64,000 nucleotides of DNA. It comes from Roseiarcus sp963774195. GTDB taxonomy: Bacteria > Pseudomonadota > Alphaproteobacteria > Rhizobiales > Beijerinckiaceae. The DNA is taken from positions 2,170,001-2,234,000 of the forward strand of contig CAVZDY010000001.1 of the NCBI GenBank assembly GCA_963774195.1, in the 5' to 3' direction. The notes under the pieces are model-generated. The model was not told the DNA's origin and ran no database searches. It saw only the letters and a program-made list of their open reading frames with translations. Shown one piece after another: positions 26,029 to 33,800 of this stretch. The first letter of the stretch is position 1. Each line of letters starts with the position of its first letter. The position numbers and the translations under genes were made by a program.

Positions 26029-26679
26029 ATGGTCTTCCGCTCTGACTTTTCTCTTGACGAACTACTCGCCGATCCCCTCGTCGGATTGCTGATGGCTAGC
26101 GACGGCGTGTCGCAGGATGACGCGCGGCGCCTCTATGAGAGCGTCGGGCGCCGGTTGCGAAAGGGCGCTTCGCCGCGCGGTTTCCATCCCCCAGAGCGCG
26201 GTCGCCTCGATGCCTCACTCGGCAGGGAGCGCACTGAGCCGGGGCGGCGCAGACACCAGGATGGCCGCGAGCTGAACGAAGAAGCCGACCGCCGAAACGA
26301 CGGGGCAAGCCTCGACGCCGAACCCCGCGCTGATCGCCGCGCCGATTGCGGCGCCAGCCGGCCGCGCGCCGAGAGTTGCGGTGACGATGATCGCCGAGAC
26401 GCGGCCGAGCATCGCATTGGGCGTCACCGTCTGGCGCAAGGTGGTCGTCGTGATGACCCAGACGATCGGCCCCATGCCGAACAGAAAGAAGCTGAGGCCA
26501 GCGAGCCACGGGGAGGGCGCCGCGATTGTCGCCGCCATCAGCAGCGAGGCGAGGAAGCCGCAGAGCGGCCCGACGACGATCATCGCGCCGAAGCTGAGAA
26601 ACCGCTCGAGAACGGGGGCGCCGAGCGCGCCGACGATCATTCCCGCGCCATAGGCGCCGAGCGTCGCGCCGAGACCTGA
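26029..26679 (+). CDS. hypothetical small protein with doubtful 3' extension
   Basis: The first 45 residues (MVFRSDFSLDELLADPLVGL, ASDGVSQDDARRLYESVG) look like a real small acidic helical protein, with an AAGGAGG ribosome site ahead of the ATG. After about 26170 the frame is Arg/Asp-rich and lies antisense to the MFS gene, as expected of a shadow. The true stop was probably lost to an indel. Function unknown. Confidence 0.4.
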   Translation: MVFRSDFSLDELLADPLVGLLMASDGVSQDDARRLYESVGRRLRKGASPRGFHPPERGRLDASLGRERTEPGRRRHQDGRELNEEADRRNDGASLDAEPRADRRADCGASRPRAESCGDDDRRDAAEHRIGRHRLAQGGRRDDPDDRPHAEQKEAEASEPRGGRRDCRRHQQRGEEAAERPDDDHRAEAEKPLENGGAERADDHSRAIGAERRAET

Positions 26680-27441
26680 GGCGCCGAGCCCCAGATGGCG
26701 AACGGCGTAGGGCGCATAGACCGCCTGGAGCAAGAACCAGGAGAAGTTGAAGACGACGGCGACGATCAGCAGCGGCCGGAGCAGGTCATGCCCGGCAACG
26801 AAGCGCAGGCCTTCGCCGAGTTCGCGGATCGGATGGCGCCTCGCCGCCACGGCCTGCGCCTTGGCGTCGGGCAAGCCCATCAGCATCGTCACCGCGAAGA
26901 GCGACAGCGCGGTGGCGACGACGAAGGCCGTGGGCGCGCCCGACCAGCCGACCAGCGCGCCGCCGATCGCCGGGCCGGCCGCGAAGGCGCCGCTGCGCGC
27001 GAGTTCGAGCCAACGGTTGGCTGACATCAGCAATTCGCGCGGCGCGAGGAAGGGAACCATCGCCGGCGCCGCGACGCTGTAGGCGACCGTCCCCGTCGCG
27101 CCGAGAAAGCCGAGCGCGGCGAGCAGCGCGAAGTTGAGCTTCCCGCTGACGACGAGCGCGAGAATGAGCGCCAGCGAAAGGGCGCGCGCCGCCTCGGCGC
27201 CGACCATCAGGCCGCGGCGCGAGATGCGGTCGGCGAGCACGCCAGCCGGCAGCGACAGCACGAGGAAGGGCAGCGTCTGCGCCGTCTGCAGCAGACCCGT
27301 TTCGGCGCCGCCGGCGCCGAGCGTCAGCACCGCGACGATCGCACTGGCCGCGAGCGCCATCTGCTCGGAGCATTGGGCCGACAGGTTCGACCAGGCGAGG
27401 CGGATGAAAGCGCCGCTGAAGCGGGATGGCGAGGATGTCAT
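26215..27441 (-). CDS. MFS transporter (EntS/MFS_3 type)
   Basis: 408 residues, twelve membrane segments. The loop 2-3 motif GVLADRISRRGLMVGAEAAR and the overall pattern (FLVLSLPAGVLADR, ANRWLELARSGAFAAGPAIG) match the MFS_3 exporters related to enterobactin exporter EntS. Substrate not predictable. Nothing in the neighbourhood makes a siderophore. Confidence 0.85.
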   Translation of the reverse strand: MTSSPSRFSGAFIRLAWSNLSAQCSEQMALAASAIVAVLTLGAGGAETGLLQTAQTLPFLVLSLPAGVLADRISRRGLMVGAEAARALSLALILALVVSGKLNFALLAALGFLGATGTVAYSVAAPAMVPFLAPRELLMSANRWLELARSGAFAAGPAIGGALVGWSGAPTAFVVATALSLFAVTMLMGLPDAKAQAVAARRHPIRELGEGLRFVAGHDLLRPLLIVAVVFNFSWFLLQAVYAPYAVRHLGLGASGLGATLGAYGAGMIVGALGAPVLERFLSFGAMIVVGPLCGFLASLLMAATIAAPSPWLAGLSFFLFGMGPIVWVITTTTLRQTVTPNAMLGRVSAIIVTATLGARPAGAAIGAAISAGFGVEACPVVSAVGFFVQLAAILVSAPPRLSALPAE

Positions 27442-27547
27442 CGGAGAGGCCCCACGTCTCGATTGAACGAGCGCGAGACCTATCGGCGCATCGAAGGCGC
27501 GGCCACCCGATTGCTGCGGCGAGAGGGGAGCCCCCGTCTACGCCATT

Positions 27548-27577
27548 GTCATGCCCGCGAAGGCGGGCATCCAGGAG
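27548..27577. repeat. REP-like palindrome
   Basis: GTCATGCCCGCGAAGGCGGG followed by CATCCAGGA is a REP-type palindrome. It lies in the 294-bp non-coding stretch 27442-27735 between the MFS start and the IS element, which shows no gene. Confidence 0.6.
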
Positions 27578-27735
27578 TCAAGGGCGAAGGCCTGCGGCGG
27601 TTGTCTGGACCCCCGCTTTCGCGCTGCGGCATGCACACATTTTCGAACGGGCGGGCGCCTCAGTCGGCTCATCGCCACCGATGCTAGCCGGCGGAGTATT
27701 TGCAGCGAGCGTGCCGTCATACGCGGGCTTGACCC

Positions 27736-29007
27736 GCGGCTGTCCGGCAGAGGTTTTGCTTGAGGCGGCGCACGACATTGATTCTACTCGTGTCCAGAGT
27801 TTCGCGACTTACCAGGACACGAAACAAGGATCAACGCCGTGCGCCATACCAATAGCGTCTTCCACGACCTGCTCAAACTGGTTCCGTGGGCGACGTTCGA
27901 CAAATTGGTCGCCGAATTTGGAACCGACGAGACGGTGCGGCGCTTCACGACGCGGCATCAGTTCCTGGCGCTGCTGTTCGCCCAGTTCGGCGGGGCGTCC
28001 TCGCTGCGCGAAGTCGAGGCGGTGATGGCGAGCCATCGGGCGAGGCTTTATCACGCGGGCGCCAGCGCGCCCAAGCGCTCGACGCTCGCCGACGCCAATC
28101 GCGACCGCGATCCGCGCGTCTTCGCCAAGCTGTTCGCGCACATGCTGGCCGCCTCCCCGCGCGGCTTTCGCCGCAAGATGGGCGACGCGGTGCGGCTGAT
28201 CGACTTCGACGAGCCTGCGGCTCGCCGGGGCCGGCGCGGGGTGGGCGCGCTTCTCCAGCGACGTCTTCGGCGCCAAGGCGCACGTGATCTACGATCCCGA
28301 CCTCGGCCGCCCCGTCTATCACGCGGTGACGGCGGCCAACGTCAACGACATCACCGCCGCCAAGGCGATGCCGATCGAAGCGGGCGCGACCTACGTTTTC
28401 GACCTCGGCTACTACGATTTTTCCTGGTGGGCGCGGCTCGACGCCGCGGGCTGCCGCCTGGTCACCCGCTTCAAGGTCAACACGCCGCTCAACGACGCGA
28501 AGCCCATGCCGCTGGCGGAAGGATCGGACGTGTTGAGCGATCGCATCGGGTTTTTGCCCGCCCGCCAGGCTGCCAATCGCAAAAATCCCATGCGGGACGC
28601 GGTGCGCGAAATCCTCGTCGAGACCGAAACCGGCACGCGGCTGCGCATCCTCTCCAACGATCTCGACGCGCCCGCCCAGGAGATCGCCGACCTCTACAAG
28701 CGCCGCTGGCAGATCGAGCTGTTCTTCCGCGTGATGAAGCAAACGCTGAAGATCACCAAATTCCTCGGCCGCTCCGAGAACGCCGTGCGCGCCCAACTCG
28801 CCGTCGCGCTGATCGCCTTCCTGCTGCTGCGCGCGCTGCAAGAGATCTCAAAGACAACGCACGGCTTCCTCGAACTGGTTCGACTCGTGCGCGCCAATCT
28901 CATGCATCGCCGCGACGCCGCTCGACTCCGCCACAACGATCCCCCGCGCCCGCTCGACACGCGCCAACTCGAACTCCACTTGGCGATGACATGAACCGGA
29001 CAGCCGT
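27736..29007. mobile_element. complete IS4-family insertion sequence
   Basis: 1272 bp. Left end GCGGCTGTCCGG, right end CCGGACAGCCGT: 12-bp imperfect inverted repeats. The direct repeat GGGCTTGACCC flanks it at 27725-27735 and 29008-29018, an 11-bp target duplication, typical of IS4 elements. The target is the centre of a REP-like palindrome. Intact ends and target duplication suggest recent insertion. Confidence 0.88.
27839..28994 (+). CDS. IS4-family transposase (DUF4372 type), frameshifted
   Basis: The N-terminal part (HTNSVFHDLLKLVPWATFDK, HQFLALLFAQFGGASSLRE) is the DUF4372 domain. An extra T near 28205 shifts the frame within the first catalytic Asp region; the rest reads LRLAGAGAGWARFSSDVFGA, VYHAVTAANVNDITAAK, YVFDLGYYDFSWW (second Asp) and the IS4 signature YKRRWQIELFFRVMKQTLK with the catalytic Glu. 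Corrected length 384 residues. If the T is a sequencing error the element is active in principle. Confidence 0.88.
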
Positions 29008-29059
29008 GGGCTTGACCCGCGTATCCAGGACGGGACGGAGGAAGGCTAATCGCAGCTGT

Positions 29060-29160
29060 CGCCACCTGGGCGCCCGGATCAAGTCCGGGCGTGACGGCGA
29101 CGGACCGATGTGTGCATGCCGTAGCGCTTTCGCGGGGGTGACAGGGCGCGGCGTCAACTA
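29060..29160. repeat. REP-like palindromes right of the IS
   Basis: GCCCGGATCAAGTCCGGGC forms a perfect-armed palindrome (about 29081-29099). TGTGTGCATGCCG nearby is the inverse of a segment left of the IS (27627-27640). Non-coding spacer between the IS and the SDR gene end. Confidence 0.45.
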
Positions 29161-29173
29161 AGAAGCAGATGGC

Positions 29174-29950
29174 TCAAATCGACCCGGCCTCGACCATGTA
29201 GTTGTTGGCCGTGCACATCGCCGAATCGTCAGAGGCGAGGAACAGCGCCATATTGGCGAGATAGACGGGTTCGATCAGATCGGGCAGGCACTGCCGCGGG
29301 AGATATTCGGCGATCGCCTCGGGCTTGGCCCACAAAGTCTTTTGCCGCTCCGTCATCACCCAGCCCGGCACGATCGTGTTGACGCGAATGCGATGCTTGC
29401 CGAGCTCGCGTGCGAAGGAGCGCGTCATGCCGTGCACCGCCGACTTGGCCGTCGCGTAGACCGGCAGGCCGCCAACCGCTTGCCACCAGGAGGCGGAGCC
29501 GAAGTTGATGATCGAGCCCTTGCCGGCGGCGATCATGTCGGGGGCCACGGTTTGGATGGCGAAGAACATATGGCGCAGGTTCGTCGCCATGCGTTCGTCG
29601 TAATATTCCGGCGTCACCTCTTCCCAGCCATGGCGATCGTCGCGCGCCGCGTTGTTGACGAGGACGCCGACCGGGCCGAGCGCCGCCTTGATCCGCGCGA
29701 AGGCGGCGCGCAGCGCTTCGATGTCGCGCAGGTCGCAGTGTTCGAAGCGCGTCGTCGCGCCCGCTCCCGAGAGTTCGCCCGCGAGCGCTCGCCCGCGCGC
29801 CTCGTCAAAGTCGACGAAACCGACGCGCGCGTCTTGCGCGGCGAAAGCGCGCACCATCGCTTCGCCAATGCCGGAAGCGCCGCCCGTGACGAGCACGACC
29901 CTACCGTTGAGACTTGGATAACGAGCGGAATTCAAAGGGCTCTCCTCCAT
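29174..29950 (-). CDS. SDR-family oxidoreductase
   Basis: 258 residues from MEESPLNSARYPSLNGR with GGAG-like sequence upstream. Cofactor motif VLVTGGASGIGEAMVRAF, VNNAARD (NNAG position), catalytic Ser in NFGSASWW, and YATAKSAVHG (Tyr-x3-Lys). NAD(P)-dependent alcohol, sugar or ketone dehydrogenase; substrate unknown. Confidence 0.88.
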   Translation of the reverse strand: MEESPLNSARYPSLNGRVVLVTGGASGIGEAMVRAFAAQDARVGFVDFDEARGRALAGELSGAGATTRFEHCDLRDIEALRAAFARIKAALGPVGVLVNNAARDDRHGWEEVTPEYYDERMATNLRHMFFAIQTVAPDMIAAGKGSIINFGSASWWQAVGGLPVYATAKSAVHGMTRSFARELGKHRIRVNTIVPGWVMTERQKTLWAKPEAIAEYLPRQCLPDLIEPVYLANMALFLASDDSAMCTANNYMVEAGSI

Positions 29951-30048
29951 CACAGTCCTCGACGTGCGCACGAGGATTTGTGATTCGCACCATAGTCCGC
30001 CAAGGCGCTGGGAAGAAGAGCTCCGACGAGCGAGCAGCAACGCTCACG

Positions 30049-30074
30049 CCCACGTCGATCCCTCTCGACGTGGG
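30049..30074. other. perfect 10-bp inverted repeat
   Basis: CCCACGTCGA and TCGACGTGGG, six bases apart, in the stretch between the SDR and the small Tat peptide gene. No T run follows on either strand, so it is a weak terminator candidate or a protein-binding site. Confidence 0.45.
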
Positions 30075-30199
30075 CAAACTGCAGACGATGGAGGGAAAGC
30101 TCTACCTTGCGGCTGGGCCGGTTGCGCGAGCCTCATCGCCTAGGTTCGGCGTGCGACGCCAAGAGAACAGCGGCGAACACCGCTGCGCCAAGTCAGTGG

Positions 30200-30439
30200 T
30201 CACACCCACCGCCAGCCACATCGGCGGCGGCCTCTCGACCACCAGCAAACCCAGCGGCGCCGGGGCCGACCTTGAGCCTCCTCAATCAGGGAGCGCCCAT
30301 TTGTCTTTAGCGGCGCTGCGGGAAATGCTTCAGCTTCGATTGGCCCCGCGATATCGCCCACGGCCGTGACGCCGGCTGCAGTGACGAACGCGCCAAGCAA
30401 AGCGTTCTTGAGCATCGTGCGACGGTCGATTGCCATCAT
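30200..30439 (-). CDS. small Tat-signal protein with Arg/Trp/Cys-rich tail
   Basis: 79 residues. A twin-arginine signal, MMAIDRRTMLKNALLGAFVT, is followed by a short linker; the mature end is PRRRWVCWWSRGRRRCGWRW plus Val. With two Cys, six Trp and nine Arg in about 24 residues the tail could bind nucleic acid, membrane or metal. Similar short Tat proteins with an RRRRVCWWRRGRRVCGW-like end occur in related Hyphomicrobiales, mostly unnamed or loosely called protamine-like. Divergent from the Tat-signal P450 gene, 418 bp apart. Function unknown. Confidence 0.65.
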   Translation of the reverse strand: MMAIDRRTMLKNALLGAFVTAAGVTAVGDIAGPIEAEAFPAAPLKTNGRSLIEEAQGRPRRRWVCWWSRGRRRCGWRWV

Positions 30440-30857
30440 GTGCGACTCCCACGTGCGCTCAAAGCGCCAGCACGCTGAGATGCAGATCGCCACCTCTCGG
30501 CTCGCCTCAGCGACGACGCGCCCCAATAGTTTATGCCGCTCTGCGAATGCGCCATAATAATCTTTGTGAGTACGCTCGGCGGCGCGAGCGGTCGAGAACC
30601 GAGCTGCGACGCGCGACTGATATCTAAGCGCAAACGAGCCGACGAGATCTATCCAGCGCAACCGCAAGTCGAGGCGTGATGGCGATGCAAGCGATCTGCC
30701 GCCGCTCAGCGACGTCGCTGGAAACCGCCGCAACTGGATGGGGGTGCGACGATGGTGTAGTCTCACACATTGCGGACGAGCGAGAAATGCGAAGCAGCTT
30801 GGCGTTCGTATCTTACCTTGCCGCTACGAGCGTCAATCTTCCAGGGAGGAGTGACGC
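30440..30857. promoter_or_regulatory. divergent intergenic region, Tat peptide / P450
   Basis: 418 bases with no credible gene; they separate two divergently oriented genes whose products both carry Tat signals. A GGGAGGAG ribosome site lies just before the P450 start. No clear promoter elements or operator could be assigned. Confidence 0.35.
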
Positions 30858-32498
30858 ATGTCCGAAGAGCAAGCCCATTCGCAAGCCGAGGCGCGCCTTC
30901 ATCTCAAGGCGCCCATCCAATCTTCAGAACATCTTTCGATCGAGCGGCGCGCGCTGCTCGTCGGCGCCGCAGCGGTCGCTGCGGGAGCCTTGTCCAACCC
31001 GGCCGCGGCGGCGTCCGATCCGCCAGATCTTTCTGCGGCTCTGGCCAAGTTTCGCGCCTCGATACCGAGGCACTTCGACCGAGACTATGTGCAGAACGTC
31101 GTCGTCCCGTTTTATCTGTCGAGCATCTATGAGGGCGAGCGGCCGATCCTTCCGATGATCGACCTGCCCCTCACCAAGCAGGATGCCCTTCCCCACGATC
31201 TTTGGGGACTGATTTACGAGGATTGGAAGCCAGATCCTGGGGAAGGCGTGACGGTCTTTCTCGAGGGACTCGAGAATCGCGGCGACAACAATCTGCGCAA
31301 GCGGATTTATTTCAGCGGCGTGACCCCCGACCTCTACGGCCCAAAATATCAAGAAAAGGTCGTCGCTTTCTTTGATCGGCTGCTCGACCCGAAGCACGCG
31401 GGAACGCCGTTCATGCGTCACTACCTCGACTATTATTGGGACATCTACTGGGATTTGCATCTCGGGGTGAAGGGCGACGACATTCCGCCGCAGGTCCGCA
31501 CGATCGGCGAGAGCTTCAATACGGTGCTCGCTTATCGCGATCCGACGCAAGAGATCGTCTACGAGAATTATATGACCGTCCGCGCCTTGTTGCCCTTCCT
31601 CAAGGCGTGGATCGACAAGCGGCTCGACGACATTTCGAACGGGAAGACCGCGAACGCCGACAGGACGATCGCCTATTATTGGCTCAAGAATAGCGGCGAC
31701 GGCAAATATTTCGCCAAAAAGGACGTCGTCTTCGAATGCTTCCACAATTTCGTAGCCCTCAGCCAATGGGGCAATTCGATCTTCGGCATCATGTCGCGGC
31801 TCAACGAGGAGGGCGGAGATTCGACGGTGCGCGCGGCTTTTGAAAAGACCATGGCTGGGGATTTCGACAACCCCGCCGGGGCGCCTTACACGCCGCTCCA
31901 TGCGCTGGTGATGGAGATGTTCCGCACGATCTCTCCGAACGGAGGCAGCGTCTCGGCGATCAAGGACGCGAGAACGTCTTTCTACGGCGGCTCACCCTTC
32001 GCCAAGTTCGGGCTGCCTTACGAGCGCTACGCTTACATGAACACGCCTCACACATCGACGAGCTTCGACCCGCGTCTCTGGAGCGACCCGCAACGCTTCG
32101 ATCCGGACCGCTACAAGAGCGTGCCCACCAGCATGGAAATCGGCGAAGCGAAGTGCAAGCAGATGGGACTGCCACACTGCCCGTTCGACATCACGACGCT
32201 GACAGTCAGCGACGGAAGGAAGACGGGAATCACCAACAGCGGGTTCGGTACGGTATTCGCCATTGCGGAGGGCAAGCCGATGCCGGTGTGCGACTACGCC
32301 GGTTTCGCATCGTTCGGCTTCGGTTACCGGCGCTGCCCCGGCGAGCAACTGACGATCGACGTGTTTGCCGATTTTCTTCGCAAGGTCTCAAAGGACAAGA
32401 TCGTCTTCCGCAATCTCAACCAGCCGAATCCTGCAAGGGCGCCGGTGGGGCCGACCGCTGTTGTCGATGACACGATCGGCTTCTTCCGAGCGAGCTAA
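30858..32498 (+). CDS. cytochrome P450-like protein with Tat signal peptide
   Basis: 546 residues. Twin-Arg signal at 28-50: IERRALLVGAAAVAAGAL then a likely cut near AAAA-SDPP. Heme loop FGFGYRRCPG at 486-495 with Cys493 as thiolate ligand; K-helix ExxR as Glu353-Met-Phe-Arg356; PQRFDPDRY at 411-419. The usual I-helix (A/G)Gx(D/E)(T/S) is absent; the corresponding region reads CFHNFVALSQWGNSIFG, as in P450s that do not activate oxygen. Between 419 and 486 there is an insert of about 45 residues with Cys433, Cys441 and Cys478. Export of a folded heme protein to the periplasm would need Tat, so signal and cofactor agree. No redox partner is nearby. Peroxide or hydroperoxide chemistry is inferred. 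Confidence 0.8.
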   Translation: MSEEQAHSQAEARLHLKAPIQSSEHLSIERRALLVGAAAVAAGALSNPAAAASDPPDLSAALAKFRASIPRHFDRDYVQNVVVPFYLSSIYEGERPILPMIDLPLTKQDALPHDLWGLIYEDWKPDPGEGVTVFLEGLENRGDNNLRKRIYFSGVTPDLYGPKYQEKVVAFFDRLLDPKHAGTPFMRHYLDYYWDIYWDLHLGVKGDDIPPQVRTIGESFNTVLAYRDPTQEIVYENYMTVRALLPFLKAWIDKRLDDISNGKTANADRTIAYYWLKNSGDGKYFAKKDVVFECFHNFVALSQWGNSIFGIMSRLNEEGGDSTVRAAFEKTMAGDFDNPAGAPYTPLHALVMEMFRTISPNGGSVSAIKDARTSFYGGSPFAKFGLPYERYAYMNTPHTSTSFDPRLWSDPQRFDPDRYKSVPTSMEIGEAKCKQMGLPHCPFDITTLTVSDGRKTGITNSGFGTVFAIAEGKPMPVCDYAGFASFGFGYRRCPGEQLTIDVFADFLRKVSKDKIVFRNLNQPNPARAPVGPTAVVDDTIGFFRAS

Positions 32499-32591
32499 GC
32501 ATCGGGAATGGGCGCGGAGGCGCGTTAGCCTCAGGGCCGGGGATTGGCCCGGAAATTAGCTCTTGCGCGCCTATCGGGAGGAGGAGAGCCC

Positions 32592-32822
32592 ATGCGCTCG
32601 GTCTATGTCGGCGTGATCATTCTCTTCGTGCTCGCGACGCTGGTCTTCGCTCTGCAGAACTTTGAAGCCGTCACCATGTCGTTTCTCGGCTTCAATGTTC
32701 GCGCGCCGCTCGCGTTGCTGACGATCGTCGTCTACCTCCTCGGCGCCGCGACCGGCGGCAGTCTGCTGGCCTTGCTGCGCCGATCCTATCAAGGGTCGAA
32801 GCGGGACGCGACGGTCGCCTAG
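32592..32822 (+). CDS. LapA-domain (DUF1049) membrane protein
   Basis: 76 residues from an ATG with GGAGGAGGAG upstream. Two membrane segments: YVGVIILFVLATLVFALQNF and LALLTIVVYLLGAATGGSLL, with the usual QN-F motif between. LapA-like proteins assist lipopolysaccharide assembly in E. coli; role here not known. Confidence 0.8.
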   Translation: MRSVYVGVIILFVLATLVFALQNFEAVTMSFLGFNVRAPLALLTIVVYLLGAATGGSLLALLRRSYQGSKRDATVA

Positions 32823-32934
32823 CTGGCGCTCGCACGCTAGGATAGCGGGCGCCTTTTTACCGACTCTAGCCGGTCAGGAACAGAATCGACGCTCGTCGAT
32901 TGTTACATGGGACGGCTAGGGAAGGATCACATCC

Positions 32935-33327
32935 ATGCCTGCGAAACTTGTTGTCTCGTCGATTGTGGCGGCCGGGGCTGCGCTCGTGCTGGGCGCGTCG
33001 GCGCACGCGGCGGTGAGCGTCGGCGCAAGCGCGCCGCGTTGGGCGCCGATCGCGCCGATTGAAAACGCTCAGTTCTCCTGGGGCGGTCGGAGATACTGTT
33101 GGTACGGCGGTGGCTGGCGCGGCCCGGGCTGGTACCGGTGCGGCTTTGCGTGGCGGCGCGGCCTTGGCTGGGGCGGTGGCTGGGGCTGGCACGGCTGGCG
33201 CGCCCCTGGCATGGGGAACCGTCCGCCTCCAATGCGCCCCGGCGGGCCGGGCATGCGCCCACGCCCCGGCGGCCCGGGGCCGGGCGTGCGCCCCCAAGCC
33301 AATATGTCAGGCGGCGGGAACATGTAG
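32935..33327 (+). CDS. secreted Gly/Trp/Pro-rich protein with in-frame amber stop
   Basis: 130 residues to a TAG at 33325-33327. Signal peptide MPAKLVVSSIVAAGAALVLG, cut near AHA-AVS. Then WYGGGWRGPGWYRCGFAWRR and a Pro/Gly/Arg repeat region. After the TAG the same frame goes on for 29 codons of the same style (GGPMQQGNAPGGAMNG) to a TGA at 33415-33417. The stop may therefore be a point change or a base error. Function unknown; probably surface-associated. Confidence 0.65.
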   Translation: MPAKLVVSSIVAAGAALVLGASAHAAVSVGASAPRWAPIAPIENAQFSWGGRRYCWYGGGWRGPGWYRCGFAWRRGLGWGGGWGWHGWRAPGMGNRPPPMRPGGPGMRPRPGGPGPGVRPQANMSGGGNM

Positions 33328-33482
33328 CGCAATGCCGGGGGCCCGATGCAGCAGGGCAACGCGCCCGGCGGTGCGATGAACGGCCCGGGCGGGGGACCTG
33401 CTGGCGGACCAGGCTGAGGGCGGCGGCCAACGGCAGCCCTGAGGTGCGAAAGGCCGCCATTTCGGCGGCCTTTGTTGATTGC

Positions 33483-33788
33483 TCAGTTCCGGCGCTTGCT
33501 CGGACCGACGTCGAATTCGAGGCGCTGGCGGCCACGCCCGTCGTGCGCCGCGGCGACGGCCCCGTGGGTTCGCCGGCCTTGCGGTTCGGCCGGCGCACCA
33601 GCCTTGCCGTCCCCCTCAGGTTCCGGGATCGCGCGCACGTTGTGGGCGGGAGGCCCGGACCGGGCGAGACAGGCGTTATAGGCGAGCGGCTCCTCGTATT
33701 TGGCGCAGCCGGGGTTGTCCGCCGCGCGCGCCTCGGCGATCCAAAAGGCGCAACCGATTGCAAAGGCCGATACGAGCGCCAGATACAT
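33483..33788 (-). CDS. small secreted hypothetical protein
   Basis: 101 residues. Signal peptide MYLALVSAFAIGCAFWIAEA, then ADNPGCAKYEEPLAYNACLA with two Cys, and a Pro/Gly-rich second half ending QRLEFDVGPSKRRN. The first mature segment is recurrent in Hyphomicrobiales hypothetical proteins. Lies 12 bp from the pheT stop in the same direction. Confidence 0.65.
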   Translation of the reverse strand: MYLALVSAFAIGCAFWIAEARAADNPGCAKYEEPLAYNACLARSGPPAHNVRAIPEPEGDGKAGAPAEPQGRRTHGAVAAAHDGRGRQRLEFDVGPSKRRN

Positions 33789-33800
33789 ACTTGTGGGTCC

